Assembly: GCA_027024025.1 (NCBI GenBank) | Contig: JALVTT010000037.1 | Location: 1 to 49,167, forward strand | Reading direction: 5' to 3' | Origin: Sedimenticola sp. | GTDB lineage: Bacteria; Pseudomonadota; Gammaproteobacteria; Chromatiales; Chromatiaceae | DNA: 49,167 nt | Shown: piece by piece, positions 26,824 through 36,766 of the stretch | Position numbering within the stretch: the first letter of the stretch is position 1 | How the letters are laid out: the number at the start of each line of letters is the position of its first letter | Program-made: the position numbers and the translations under genes | The notes under the pieces: generated by a model | What the model saw: the letters and a program-made list of their open reading frames with translations, nothing else | Databases searched by the model: none | Told to the model about the DNA's origin: nothing

Positions 26824-27063
26824 TCAGACCGCCACGGTGGCGCGGTGTCGGATCTCGTTGGCGCGATAGTCCGGGTCCATCCAGCAGCGTGGCAGGGGCT
26901 CGCCCGAGGGGAAGGTCAGGTCCGTCTTGGAGAAGTTGCGTGGATCCGGCATCTCCTCGCCCGCGTTGTAGCGGCCCACGATCTCGCCGCGGAAGGGATC
27001 GACCAGATCGCGCATCCCCAGCACCTCGACCAGTTCACCGCTGTGTTTTTCTTTCAGGAACAT
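26824..27063 (-). CDS. Conserved hypothetical protein (79 aa)
   Basis: MFLKEKHSGELVEVLGMRDLVDPFRGEIVGRYNAGEEMPDPRNFSKTDLTFPSGEPLPRCWMDPDYR; protein-like composition. Confidence 0.75.
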   Translation of the reverse strand: MFLKEKHSGELVEVLGMRDLVDPFRGEIVGRYNAGEEMPDPRNFSKTDLTFPSGEPLPRCWMDPDYRANEIRHRATVAV

Positions 27064-27178
27064 GGCTGCACTCCTTACGCTGACCTACTTCGAGTATGGT
27101 GCAGGCCGGGGCTTTTACAATTCGATAGTCCGAAGGGGTGGGATAAACGCAATTGATCGCGTTCGCCGGGCCGCTGTC

Positions 27179-28297
27179 TCAGTCCTCGCTGCAGACCCGG
27201 TTGCGGCCGCGCTGTTTGGCCAGGTAGACCCGCCGGTCGGCCTCGCCCAGCAGGGACGTCGCCAGGTCGTCGGTGTCGGCGTTCGGCGACGGGGCCAGGG
27301 CAGCCACGCCGATGGAGACGGTGACCGCCACCTGGCCGCCTTCGTTGAGCGGCACCGGGCGGCGCGCGATATCCTCGCGGATGCGTTCGGCCAGGCGCGC
27401 GGCATTCTCCGGGTCGGTGTGCGGCAGCAGGACCGCGATCTCCTCGCCGCCATAGCGCGCGGCCAGGTCGGAGCCGCGCAGCTGGTCGCGAATGCGCTTG
27501 GCCAGGGCCACCAGGACCTGGTCGCCGGCGGCGTGTCCGTAGGTGTCGTTGATGCGCTTGAAGTGGTCGGCGTCGATGAACAGACAGCCCAGGGTATGCC
27601 GGTGACGGCGCGCGCGGGCCAGTTCCTCCCGCAGCCGGGCGTCCAGGTGGCGCCGGTTGTAGAGCCCGGTCAGGCCGTCGGTCAGGCCGCTCAGGCGCAG
27701 GCGCTCGCGGTTGACCGCGTTCTCCAGGCAGACCGCCGCCACGCGCGCCAGCCGTTCCAGAAAATCGGTCCCCTGGCCATGCTGGAAACGCCCCGGATCA
27801 CGGCTGGCCAGGTGCAGAAAGCCCGAGATGCCGTCCGGCTGGCGCAGCGGCAGCAGGGCCTCGCTGCGCAGGCCGCCCGCCGGGGCGGGAAAGGCCTGAT
27901 GCCGGCGCTTCCAGGGCCCCAGCCAGGGGTGGTGCAGATCGGGATAACGGCCCAGGGCCTTGCGCACGTCGCGCTCCATGCGCAGGTGGGGCATGCGGCA
28001 GCCGGGCACGCCCAGGGTGGTGAGTAGCTCGTCGAGCACCCCGTGCGGGTCGAACAGCACCAGTTGCACGCTGTCCAGGGCGAAGGAGGTGCGCAGGCCG
28101 ACGGTCAGGCGCTCGATCAGGTCGGCCAGATCGGTGGCCCCGAGCAGGGCCAGCTCGCGCTCCTGGAAACGCTGCATCACGCTTTCGTTGTAGGCGGCAT
28201 CGCCGACCAGCTGGTGCAGCAGTTGTTGCAGGGCCTGGTTCTCGGCCTGCAGGCGTTCGTATTTGTCCATCCGGGTCTGGGGTCTGGCGCGGCGCAT
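27179..28297 (-). CDS. DUF484/GAF-like sensor diguanylate cyclase (GGDEF)
   Basis: N-terminal DUF484-like region; ...FIDADHFKRINDTYGHAAGDQVL...RYGGEEIAVLLP. Confidence 0.9.
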   Translation of the reverse strand: MRRARPQTRMDKYERLQAENQALQQLLHQLVGDAAYNESVMQRFQERELALLGATDLADLIERLTVGLRTSFALDSVQLVLFDPHGVLDELLTTLGVPGCRMPHLRMERDVRKALGRYPDLHHPWLGPWKRRHQAFPAPAGGLRSEALLPLRQPDGISGFLHLASRDPGRFQHGQGTDFLERLARVAAVCLENAVNRERLRLSGLTDGLTGLYNRRHLDARLREELARARRHRHTLGCLFIDADHFKRINDTYGHAAGDQVLVALAKRIRDQLRGSDLAARYGGEEIAVLLPHTDPENAARLAERIREDIARRPVPLNEGGQVAVTVSIGVAALAPSPNADTDDLATSLLGEADRRVYLAKQRGRNRVCSED

Positions 28298-28341
28298 GTT
28301 TCCTTAATCGGTAGATTCCCAATAAACTTTAGGGAAGCCCC

Positions 28342-28484
28342 GATAAAAGCCATCCCTGGCTTTATCAGGGCACGCCGCGCCGCAAACGCGGTTTGCGGCT
28401 TGTTCCAGAATCAATCGCTTACAGCGATCAATTTTGCCGGCACATCCTTGTGCCGGAGGAAGATCCGAATTTTTCAGATCTTCC
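28342..28484 (-). repeat. Cluster of five tandem hairpins upstream of the diguanylate cyclase gene
   Basis: 28342-28366 GATAAAAGCCATCCCTGGCTTTATC; 28379-28399 GCCGCAAACGCGGTTTGCGGC; ~28414-28428 ATCGCTTACAGCGAT; 28437-28456 CCGGCACATCCTTGTGCCGG; 28458-28484 GGAAGATCCGAATTTTTCAGATCTTCC. Confidence 0.8.
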
Positions 28485-28519
28485 TTGGTTTCCGGAACGG
28501 ATTCGGCCAGGGAGGGGAC

Positions 28520-28930
28520 ATGAAGACAGGGAAATGGATGCTGCTGTGTGTGCCGCTGATGCTTTCGCTATCGGTTCGGGCGGCAGTGTATCGCTGTCCG
28601 GGCGCTCAGGGCGTGCAGTTTCAGGACTGGCCCTGTGGCGGGGCGCCGGTGCTGCGGGGCGGGGCCGCCGATGCGGCGGGCACGGGGCTGCGCGCCAGCG
28701 AGCGGGCCTGGCTGCGTCAGCGCGAGCGGGCACGGGCGCGTCATCACAGGACGGTTCAGAAGGAACGGCCGCAGGCGGCGGATGCCCGGGCGCGGCGCTG
28801 CTGGTCGCGCCGCCGGCGTCTGGCGCGGGTGCGGGACGCGCTGCGCCGGGGCTATCGCCCGGCCCGCGGCGAGCGTCTGCGCCGCCAGCGGCGCGAGCTG
28901 GAGGACTATCTGTCGCGCTTCTGCGACTGA
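28520..28930 (+). CDS. Small exported Arg-rich protein, DUF4124-like N-terminus
   Basis: MKTGKWMLLCVPLMLSLSVRAAVYRCPGAQGVQFQDWPCG. Confidence 0.7.
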   Translation: MKTGKWMLLCVPLMLSLSVRAAVYRCPGAQGVQFQDWPCGGAPVLRGGAADAAGTGLRASERAWLRQRERARARHHRTVQKERPQAADARARRCWSRRRRLARVRDALRRGYRPARGERLRRQRRELEDYLSRFCD

Positions 28931-29970
28931 GGCCCGGGCTCGTCGAGCAGCAGCTTGCGGGTACGCGCGCCCCAACGCAGGAAGTTGGGCTCTTCCAGAT
29001 AGCCCTTGCTCAGGACATAGCGCAGCACATTGCGCAGGCGCACGAACTGCACCACCGAATCGACGCGGATGATCTCGCGCCCCTGCTCGTCGTAGAAGAT
29101 CAGGGTGGGGGCGTAGAACAGGCCCAGCTCACGGGCCCATTCGCGCGCGGTGGTGGACTCGCCCTGCGGCGTGACCACCGGGGTGTCGGCGTGCATGTCC
29201 AGCTGCACGATCTCGAAGCGGCTCAGCGGTTCCCGCACCACCTTGCGTTGCAGCGGGCCGGTGTGCAGCACATCGCAGGCATGGCATTCCCCCTGCTCGA
29301 AGATCACCAGCAGCGGCATGTCGGCCGGGGCATGGGTGCGGTCCAGCTGATAGGGCGGCCGTTCGAACAGCGGATCCTCGATCAGGTCGCCGGGCTCGAA
29401 GTGCAGGCTCTTGTCTCCGCGCGCCAGATAGGAGGCGAAGGTCTCCTTCTTGTAATGGCCGTCGGCCACGTACTCCAGCGCGGCCCGGTGCTGGTAGGGC
29501 GGATAGTAGCCGCGCAGGCGCAGGGCGATGCGCCCGTCCGCGTCGTAGAACACCAGCGAGGGGGTGAAGTTGGTGTTCAGGGCCACCGCGTAGTCGCGCT
29601 CGGTGGTGGTGCGACCGTCCGGGGTGGTGACCTCCTCCGGGCTCCAGATGTCGATCGGGATCACGTCGAAGTGGCGGCGCGTGTATTCCACGATGTCGTC
29701 CTTGTGGAAGTTCACGTCCATGAGCTTCTTGCAGTAGGGGCAGCGTTGCTGGCCGAAATACACGATGATGCCCTTCTTGCCGGCATCCACCGCCTCCTTC
29801 AGGTCATCGTCCAGCGCCAGGAAGCTCTCCTTGAACCAGTCGGGATAGGTGATGATGTTCTGCAGCGGGGTGTCGTCGAAATCGAAGCTGTCCCCGTCGC
29901 TGCCGCTCGCGGCGGCCAGGGCACCGGCGCAGGCGATCAGCAGAAGGGTAGTGAGGATTTTTTTGGCCAT
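28906..29970 (-). CDS. Exported tandem thioredoxin-fold protein (SoxW-like)
   Basis: Signal peptide; KGIIVYFGQQRCPYCKKLMDVNFH; second domain LLVIFEQGECHACDVLH. Confidence 0.85.
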   Translation of the reverse strand: MAKKILTTLLLIACAGALAAASGSDGDSFDFDDTPLQNIITYPDWFKESFLALDDDLKEAVDAGKKGIIVYFGQQRCPYCKKLMDVNFHKDDIVEYTRRHFDVIPIDIWSPEEVTTPDGRTTTERDYAVALNTNFTPSLVFYDADGRIALRLRGYYPPYQHRAALEYVADGHYKKETFASYLARGDKSLHFEPGDLIEDPLFERPPYQLDRTHAPADMPLLVIFEQGECHACDVLHTGPLQRKVVREPLSRFEIVQLDMHADTPVVTPQGESTTAREWARELGLFYAPTLIFYDEQGREIIRVDSVVQFVRLRNVLRYVLSKGYLEEPNFLRWGARTRKLLLDEPGPQSQKRDR

Positions 29971-30249
29971 CGGCGGGTATTGCAAGGGGGGGATATCCTT
30001 CGGTTTCGGGAACGGTTGTCGAGGCCGTAGAGCCGGTCGACGCTTTCGTTGCCTGAGGGCAGCAGTATAGGGTTCATGCCCACGGCTATCCACACCGGTA
30101 TGGCGCGCCTGAATCTGCTTGTCGATGCCTCATTATTAACCAATAGTACCGATGTGTTTAATAAGTTGACCGTCTGTTCATCGTTGCTTTAATAGCGGGG
30201 TCTGCATTTCCCCGCCTATGGGGAAGGCCTGCGAATCCAGGGGGTCTGC

Positions 30250-30592
30250 ATGGTCGATCGTGGCCGCGCGGGGAGATACCGGGTCAGCGTGGCCGGCGGT
30301 GAAAAGGTTCGGGCCTTCCTGCCCGCGCCTTTTCCGCCCGAGCCTCCACTGGTGTTCACGCCGGCGCGCCGGTACCGCCCTGCGGGTGCACCGGGTGCTC
30401 AGTCATCGTCCCCTGCAGTCGATTGGGGATGTGGCCAATACACTTGATCTGTCTTATCCGGCGGTGTCGAACAGCCTCCAGGCCCTGGCCGGTCTGGGGA
30501 TCGTGCGCGAGATCACCGGTCGGCAACGGAACCGGATCTAAGCCTATCAGGGCTTTCTCGATATCCTGAACGAGGGATCGCAGCCGTTGTGA
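30250..30592 (+). pseudogene. Fic-family protein remnant (N-terminus joined to C-terminal winged helix, catalytic core missing)
   Basis: AGRYRVSVAGGEKVRAFLPAPFPPEPPL (frame 1) then TALRVHRVLSHRPLQSIGDVANTLDLSYPAVSNSLQALAGLGIVREITGRQRNRI*AYQGFLDILNEGSQPL* (frame 2, internal stop). Confidence 0.8.
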
Positions 30593-30610
30593 ACAAAGGC
30601 CACGGGGGGT

Positions 30611-31396
<786 letters not shown>

Positions 31397-31492
31397 GATG
31401 GCATGTATTGCTGCAAGGATGGCTCAGTGTGGGATAGAGTGGGCCAGACTGCAACCGCTAACGGGAATGGGCTTCCTGTCATTCGAGAAACC

Positions 31493-32203
31493 ATGCACGC
31501 AACCGACACCGACAAGCGGCTGCCCGACTGGGCCGGGATCGACACCGTCCTGCTGGACATGGACGGCACCCTGCTGGACCTGCATTTCGACAACCACTTC
31601 TGGCTGGAGTTCGTGCCCGCGCGCTATGCCGCGCGCCACGGCCTGGGCCTGGAGGAGGCGAAGGCCGAGTGTCTGCGGCGCTACGAGCGGGTGGCCGGCA
31701 CCCTGGACTGGTACTGCATCGACCACTGGACCGAGGAGCTGGGTCTGGACATCGCCCTGCTGAAGGCCGAGGTGGACCACCTGATCGCGGTGCTGCCGCA
31801 TGTTACCGAGTTTCTCGACCTGCTGGGCCGCGCCGGCAAGCGCCGGGTGCTGGTGACCAACGCCCACCAGAAGTCGCTGGCGCTGAAGATGGACCGCACC
31901 CGCCTGCATCACCGCCTGGACGCCCTGGTCAGCTCGCACGAGATCGGCCTGGCCAAGGAGCATCCCGGCTTCTGGCCGCGCCTGCGCGAGCGCGAGCCCT
32001 TCGATCCGGCGCGCACCCTGTTCGTGGACGACAGCCTGTCGGTGCTGCGCGCGGCGCGCGACTACGGCATCGCCTGGCTGCTGGCGATCCGCCATCCCGA
32101 CCGCAGCCAGCCGGCGCGCGAGATCGACGAGTTTCCCGCGGTGATCGATTTCGACGCGGTGATCCCGGGGCTGGAGGCCTGGCTGGCGGAGTCTCGACCA
32201 TAG
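31493..32203 (+). CDS. yrfG: GMP/IMP nucleotidase (HAD family)
   Basis: VLLDMDGTLLDLHFDNHFWLEFVPARYA; VTNAHQKSLALK. Confidence 0.95.
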   Translation: MHATDTDKRLPDWAGIDTVLLDMDGTLLDLHFDNHFWLEFVPARYAARHGLGLEEAKAECLRRYERVAGTLDWYCIDHWTEELGLDIALLKAEVDHLIAVLPHVTEFLDLLGRAGKRRVLVTNAHQKSLALKMDRTRLHHRLDALVSSHEIGLAKEHPGFWPRLREREPFDPARTLFVDDSLSVLRAARDYGIAWLLAIRHPDRSQPAREIDEFPAVIDFDAVIPGLEAWLAESRP

Positions 32204-32228
32204 AATCGAGATTTCTCGTCATAAAATC

Positions 32229-32256
32229 TTGATATATTCATAAATCCTAATATACT
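32229..32256 (+). promoter_or_regulatory. fbp promoter TTGATA-N16-TATACT
   Basis: AT-rich island; TTGATA 32229-32234, TATACT 32251-32256. Confidence 0.55.
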
Positions 32257-32318
32257 GCGCGCCCAATTCGTCTGGGCAGGCCCCGCCTGCCGGTATCCAC
32301 AGGATTCAGGAGCGCGTC

Positions 32319-33350
32319 ATGCACAACGGCACCACCATCACCCAGTTCATCATCGAGGAACAGCGCAAGATCGAGGGCGCCACCGGCGACTTCACCTCGC
32401 TGCTCAACGACATCGTCACCGCCTGCAAGGTGATCTCCAACATGGTCAACAAGGGCGAGCTGATCGGCGTGCTGGGCTCGGCTGGCTCCGAGAACGTGCA
32501 GGGCGAGACCCAGAAGAAGCTCGACATCCTCACCAACGAGGTGTTCCTGCGCTCCAACGAATGGGCCGGCCATCTCTCCGCCATGGCCTCCGAGGAGATG
32601 GAGGAGATCTACGGGATCCCGTCCCAGTATCCGCGCGGCAAGTATCTGCTCACCTTCGACCCGCTGGACGGCTCCTCCAACACCGACGTCAACGTCTCGG
32701 TGGGCACCATCTTCTCCATCCTGCGCTGCCCCGGCGAGCGCGTCTGCCCCAACCGCGACGCCTTCCTGCAGCCCGGCACCCAGCAGGTGGCCGCGGGCTA
32801 TGCCCTGTACGGTCCCTCCACCATGATGGTGCTCACCACCGGCAACGGGGTGAACGGCTTTACCCTGGACCAGGACATCGGCGAGTTCATCCTCACCCAT
32901 TCCAGCATGACCATCCCCGAGGACACCCGCGAGTTCGCCATCAACTGCTCCAACATGCGCTTCTGGGAGCCGCCGGTGAAGCGCTACGTGGACGAGTGCC
33001 TGGCCGGCGCCGAGGGCCCGCGCGGCGAGGATTTCAATATGCGCTGGATCGCCTCCATGGTGGCCGAGGTGCACCGCATCCTGACCCGCGGCGGCATCTT
33101 CATGTACCCGCTCGACGCCAAGATGAAGGCCAGGGGCGCCGAGGGCAAGCTGCGCCTGATGTACGAGGCCAACCCCATGGGCTTCATCATCGAGCAGGCC
33201 GGCGGCGTCGCCAGCACCGGGCGCGAGCGCATCCTGGCCGTGAAGCCCAGGGATCTGCACCAGCGGGTGCCGGTGATCCTGGGCTCCAGGAACGAGGTCG
33301 AGCGGGTGGTGGCCTATCACGCCGAGGCCGACAGCGAGGCGGCCGCCTGA
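32319..33350 (+). CDS. fbp: Class I fructose-1,6-bisphosphatase
   Basis: [26 protein letters not shown]. Confidence 0.97.
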   Translation: MHNGTTITQFIIEEQRKIEGATGDFTSLLNDIVTACKVISNMVNKGELIGVLGSAGSENVQGETQKKLDILTNEVFLRSNEWAGHLSAMASEEMEEIYGIPSQYPRGKYLLTFDPLDGSSNTDVNVSVGTIFSILRCPGERVCPNRDAFLQPGTQQVAAGYALYGPSTMMVLTTGNGVNGFTLDQDIGEFILTHSSMTIPEDTREFAINCSNMRFWEPPVKRYVDECLAGAEGPRGEDFNMRWIASMVAEVHRILTRGGIFMYPLDAKMKARGAEGKLRLMYEANPMGFIIEQAGGVASTGRERILAVKPRDLHQRVPVILGSRNEVERVVAYHAEADSEAAA

Positions 33351-33351
33351 T

Positions 33352-35832
33352 TCAGGAGATCTCGTCGATCGGCCGCGGGCGCCCGAACAGATAGCCCTGC
33401 AGCAGGTCGCAGTCCTCGGCCCTGAGGAAGCCGTGCTGCGCCTCGGTCTCCACGCCCTCGGCCACCACCCGCATGCCCAGGGTGTGGGCCATGCCGATGA
33501 TGGCCCGCACCAGGGTGGCGTCCTGCGGATCCTCGGTGATGTCGCGCACGAAGCTGCGGTCGATCTTGACCGTGTCGAAGGGGAAGGCGCGCAGGTGGCT
33601 GAGCGAGGACTGGCCGGTGCCGAAGTCGTCCAGGGCGATGCCCACGCCGATGGCCTGCAGATCGGCCAGTTGCAGGGTGATGCGGTCGAGATCCTCGCTC
33701 AGGGTGTCCTCGGTGATCTCGATCACCAGCCGCTTCGGGTCCAGCGTGCCCGAGCGCAGGCGCTGGTGCAGGTGTGACAGGAAGTCCGGGGCGCTGAGCT
33801 GGCGCGCCGACAGGTTAACCGAATAGATGCCTTCGCGGGTCTGCTCCAGGCGGTCGAGGATCCAGTCGGTGACCGCCTGCATCAGGCCCATGTCCTCCAG
33901 CACCGCCAGGAACTCGATGGGCGAGAGCAGCCCGCGCTCGGGATGCTGCCAGCGCAACAGGCATTCATAGGCGTACAAATGGGTGCCCTCGCAGCACACG
34001 ATAGGCTGCACGAACAGGCGGAACTGCTGGCTTTCCAGGGCCTGGTGCAGGTCGTTCTCCAGCTGCAGCTGCTGGGACGAGCGTTCCAGCATGGCCCGCT
34101 CGAACTGGGCGAAGCCCGCGCGCCCGGTGTTCTTGGCGTGGTACATGGCGGTGTCCGAATGCTGGATGAGCTGGTCGGCGGTATGGCCGTCCTGAGGGGC
34201 GATGCTCACCCCCAGCGAGGCGGTGCAGTGGAAGCTGAGCTGGTCGATCTCGAACGGTCGCGACAGGGTGTCGAGCACCTTTTTTGCCAGCATGGTCAGT
34301 TCCGCGGCATGACCAAAGTGTTTAAGTAAGACAGCAAATTCATCCCCGCTCAGGCGAGCCACCAGGTCATCGGCGCGGAACACCGAGCGCAGGCGTTGCG
34401 CCACTTCCACCAGCAGCTTGTCGCCGATCAGATGCCCGTGGGTGTCGTTGATGTGCTTGAAGCGGTCCAGGTCCATGAACAGCACCGCCACCTCGCGGCC
34501 GTGGGACAGCTCGGTGCGCAGAGCCTCGTTCAGGCGCTGATGGAACATCGCGCGGTTGGGCAGCCCAGTCAGGGTGTCGTGGAAAGCCATGTAGTCCAGA
34601 CGCTTCTCGCGCGCGCGCACCTGTTCGCGCATCTCGCGGAAGGAGCGGATCAGTTCGTGGGTCTCACTGACCGGAGCCCACTGGCCAGCCACCGTGTCTT
34701 CGCCTCGGCCCTCGCGCTGCAGTTGCTCGGAGATGTGTTCGATGGGACGCAACAGCCAGCGCTGAAATCCCAGATAGCCAAGGATAAACAAGCTGACTAG
34801 GACCAGGCTCAACCAGCCAATGCCTTGTGCCAGCAGTTCGCCGTCGTGCAGCAGGTCTACCTGCTGTTCCTGGGTATCGGATTGCAGCTGCAGGCGCGCG
34901 CCGCCGAGGCGCTGGTTCATACGCTCGATCACCGGGTCGATGTCCTGCTGCAGCAGCACCAGGTCCTGGCGCCAGCCGTCGCGGTTGAGCAGGACCATCA
35001 GGCGCTGGTAGCCGTTGTTCCAGCGAGCCAGGGTCTCGCGGATGGCGGTCGCCTCCTCCGCGACGAAGGCATCATCACGTTTGCCGGCTTCGCGTGTCAG
35101 CTGAGCCAATTGATTCTCGAAGGCTTGCAGATAATCCGCCAGGTTACGCGCCCGCGCGGCCATGGCCTGGACCGCGTTGGTGGTGAATGTGCCGAAGCGA
35201 TTGGCCACGATCAGGCGTGTCTCGCCCAGTACCTGTTGCCAGCGTACACGCAGTTCCAGGGCTTGTTCCCGCAGGTCGGCGGTGCCTGGGTCGTCGGCGA
35301 GCAGGGTCTTGATGTTCTGCAGATGGCCGATGATGGCCTGGGCGTCGGGCACCATCTGCTTCATGGTGCGGCTGGCCGGAACCCAGGCGTTGGTATCGAG
35401 ACGGGTGTGGACCAGCCGATCCACCTCCTGTTCGAGGGCCAGGCCGTCCTGCAGCATCAGACCCAGGGTCTGCTTGAGATCGGTGTCCTGGGGGCCGAGC
35501 CGCCGGCCGACCCGCTCCAGGCTCAGCTGTAGTTGCCTGATGAGGGTATGGATCCTGGCCGGGGGCATGGCCGTGGGGTCGAGGGCGAAGCTCAGCAGGG
35601 CCTCGCGCAGCCGGTGCAGGTTCTGCTGGGCGTCGGTGAAGGCGCTAATCACGGAGGCATGCAAGGCCGCGGTACTCGCGGCCTCGGTAGTATGGTGCCG
35701 GACCTCTTTTTGTACCAACAGGGTCAGCGCAATCAGTAGGATGCTGACCAGCGCGGTGATCCAAAGGTAGCGTCCCCGGTAGCTTTGCAAGCCAAGGCGC
35801 TGTTGCAGGGTTCTGTGAGTGGCCGCGTCCAT
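33352..35832 (-). CDS. Membrane GGDEF-EAL protein (c-di-GMP metabolism)
   Basis: DRFKHINDTHGHLIGDKLL; LSGDEFAVLL; EAL domain with YECLLRW; DDFGTGQSSLSHLRAFPFDTVKIDRSFV. Confidence 0.93.
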   Translation of the reverse strand: MDAATHRTLQQRLGLQSYRGRYLWITALVSILLIALTLLVQKEVRHHTTEAASTAALHASVISAFTDAQQNLHRLREALLSFALDPTAMPPARIHTLIRQLQLSLERVGRRLGPQDTDLKQTLGLMLQDGLALEQEVDRLVHTRLDTNAWVPASRTMKQMVPDAQAIIGHLQNIKTLLADDPGTADLREQALELRVRWQQVLGETRLIVANRFGTFTTNAVQAMAARARNLADYLQAFENQLAQLTREAGKRDDAFVAEEATAIRETLARWNNGYQRLMVLLNRDGWRQDLVLLQQDIDPVIERMNQRLGGARLQLQSDTQEQQVDLLHDGELLAQGIGWLSLVLVSLFILGYLGFQRWLLRPIEHISEQLQREGRGEDTVAGQWAPVSETHELIRSFREMREQVRAREKRLDYMAFHDTLTGLPNRAMFHQRLNEALRTELSHGREVAVLFMDLDRFKHINDTHGHLIGDKLLVEVAQRLRSVFRADDLVARLSGDEFAVLLKHFGHAAELTMLAKKVLDTLSRPFEIDQLSFHCTASLGVSIAPQDGHTADQLIQHSDTAMYHAKNTGRAGFAQFERAMLERSSQQLQLENDLHQALESQQFRLFVQPIVCCEGTHLYAYECLLRWQHPERGLLSPIEFLAVLEDMGLMQAVTDWILDRLEQTREGIYSVNLSARQLSAPDFLSHLHQRLRSGTLDPKRLVIEITEDTLSEDLDRITLQLADLQAIGVGIALDDFGTGQSSLSHLRAFPFDTVKIDRSFVRDITEDPQDATLVRAIIGMAHTLGMRVVAEGVETEAQHGFLRAEDCDLLQGYLFGRPRPIDEIS

Positions 35833-35836
35833 GGTC

Positions 35837-36697
35837 TCAGTAGGCCTCCCCGAGCACCTGATGGACGATCTCGCGCGCCGGGTCGTACTCGGCGTCTTGC
35901 GCGGTGCGCAGGCCGCTCAGCCCGGCCAGGCGCAGCAGGTGCTGGCCCTTGGGCGTGTTGTTCAGGGCCAGCAGGGCGGCCTGGATGCGTAGCGCGGTAT
36001 CGCGGTTGACGCGCGGGGTCACCGCCCAGGGCAGCTGCGGGATGGGCTGGCTCAGCGCCAGCACCCGCGGCGCGGGCCGTTCCAGACGCCGCCAGGGGTT
36101 GTCCCGGCGCTGCAGGATGACATCGCCGATCCCGGCGGCGTCGCCCTGGCCGAAGAACATGTCGCGTACCGCGCCGACCGGGGTGGTGGAGAAGGCGCTG
36201 AGATAATCGTCCGGCCCCAGCCCGTGCTGTTGCAGGACCTGGCGCGCGAGGATGTAGGACACCATGGCGCTGCGTCCGCCGCCGAACAGGATCTTGTGCC
36301 CGCGCAGGTCGCTGATCCGGGTCGCGCTGCTGTCGGCCGGCACCAGGATGGCGGCGCGGATCCGGTCGCGGCCGAATTCCTGGTTCTTGAGGATCACGCG
36401 GTGGCCGAAGCGCTGGTGGGCCTTGATGTAGTGGTACTGGTTGTAATGCACCAGGTCCAGCTGTCCGGAGCGGACCAGATCCCAGAAGGCGGCGAAGTCC
36501 GGCGCGCTGAGCACGCGCACCGGGCGGTTGAGCTGCTCGCCCAGGTAGTCGGCGATGGGCGCGAACATGCGCTGCACCCGGGCCTCGGGCCAGCGCGGGA
36601 AGATCCCGATGGTGAGTGTTTGGGAGGCCGCCGCCTGCGCGCTGCCCGCGCCCAGCAGGCACAGTGCGATCAGGAGCAGGCGGACACGCAGTTTCAT
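35837..36697 (-). CDS. PhnD-like phosphate/phosphite/phosphonate-type periplasmic binding protein
   Basis: MKLRVRLLLIALCLLGAGSAQAA; LTIGIFPRWPEARVQRMFAPIADYLGEQLNRPVRVLSAPDFAAFWDLVRSGQLDLVHYNQYHY. Confidence 0.88.
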   Translation of the reverse strand: MKLRVRLLLIALCLLGAGSAQAAASQTLTIGIFPRWPEARVQRMFAPIADYLGEQLNRPVRVLSAPDFAAFWDLVRSGQLDLVHYNQYHYIKAHQRFGHRVILKNQEFGRDRIRAAILVPADSSATRISDLRGHKILFGGGRSAMVSYILARQVLQQHGLGPDDYLSAFSTTPVGAVRDMFFGQGDAAGIGDVILQRRDNPWRRLERPAPRVLALSQPIPQLPWAVTPRVNRDTALRIQAALLALNNTPKGQHLLRLAGLSGLRTAQDAEYDPAREIVHQVLGEAY

Positions 36698-36766
36698 GGG
36701 ATATCGGGTTCCAGGATCACCTTCCATGCACCATTATCGACCACGAGCGGGGATTCTTGATGCCGC

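Noticed and set aside
26824-27063. HspQ or acetyltransferase assignment for the 79-aa protein
   Set aside because: No convincing motif; left as conserved hypothetical
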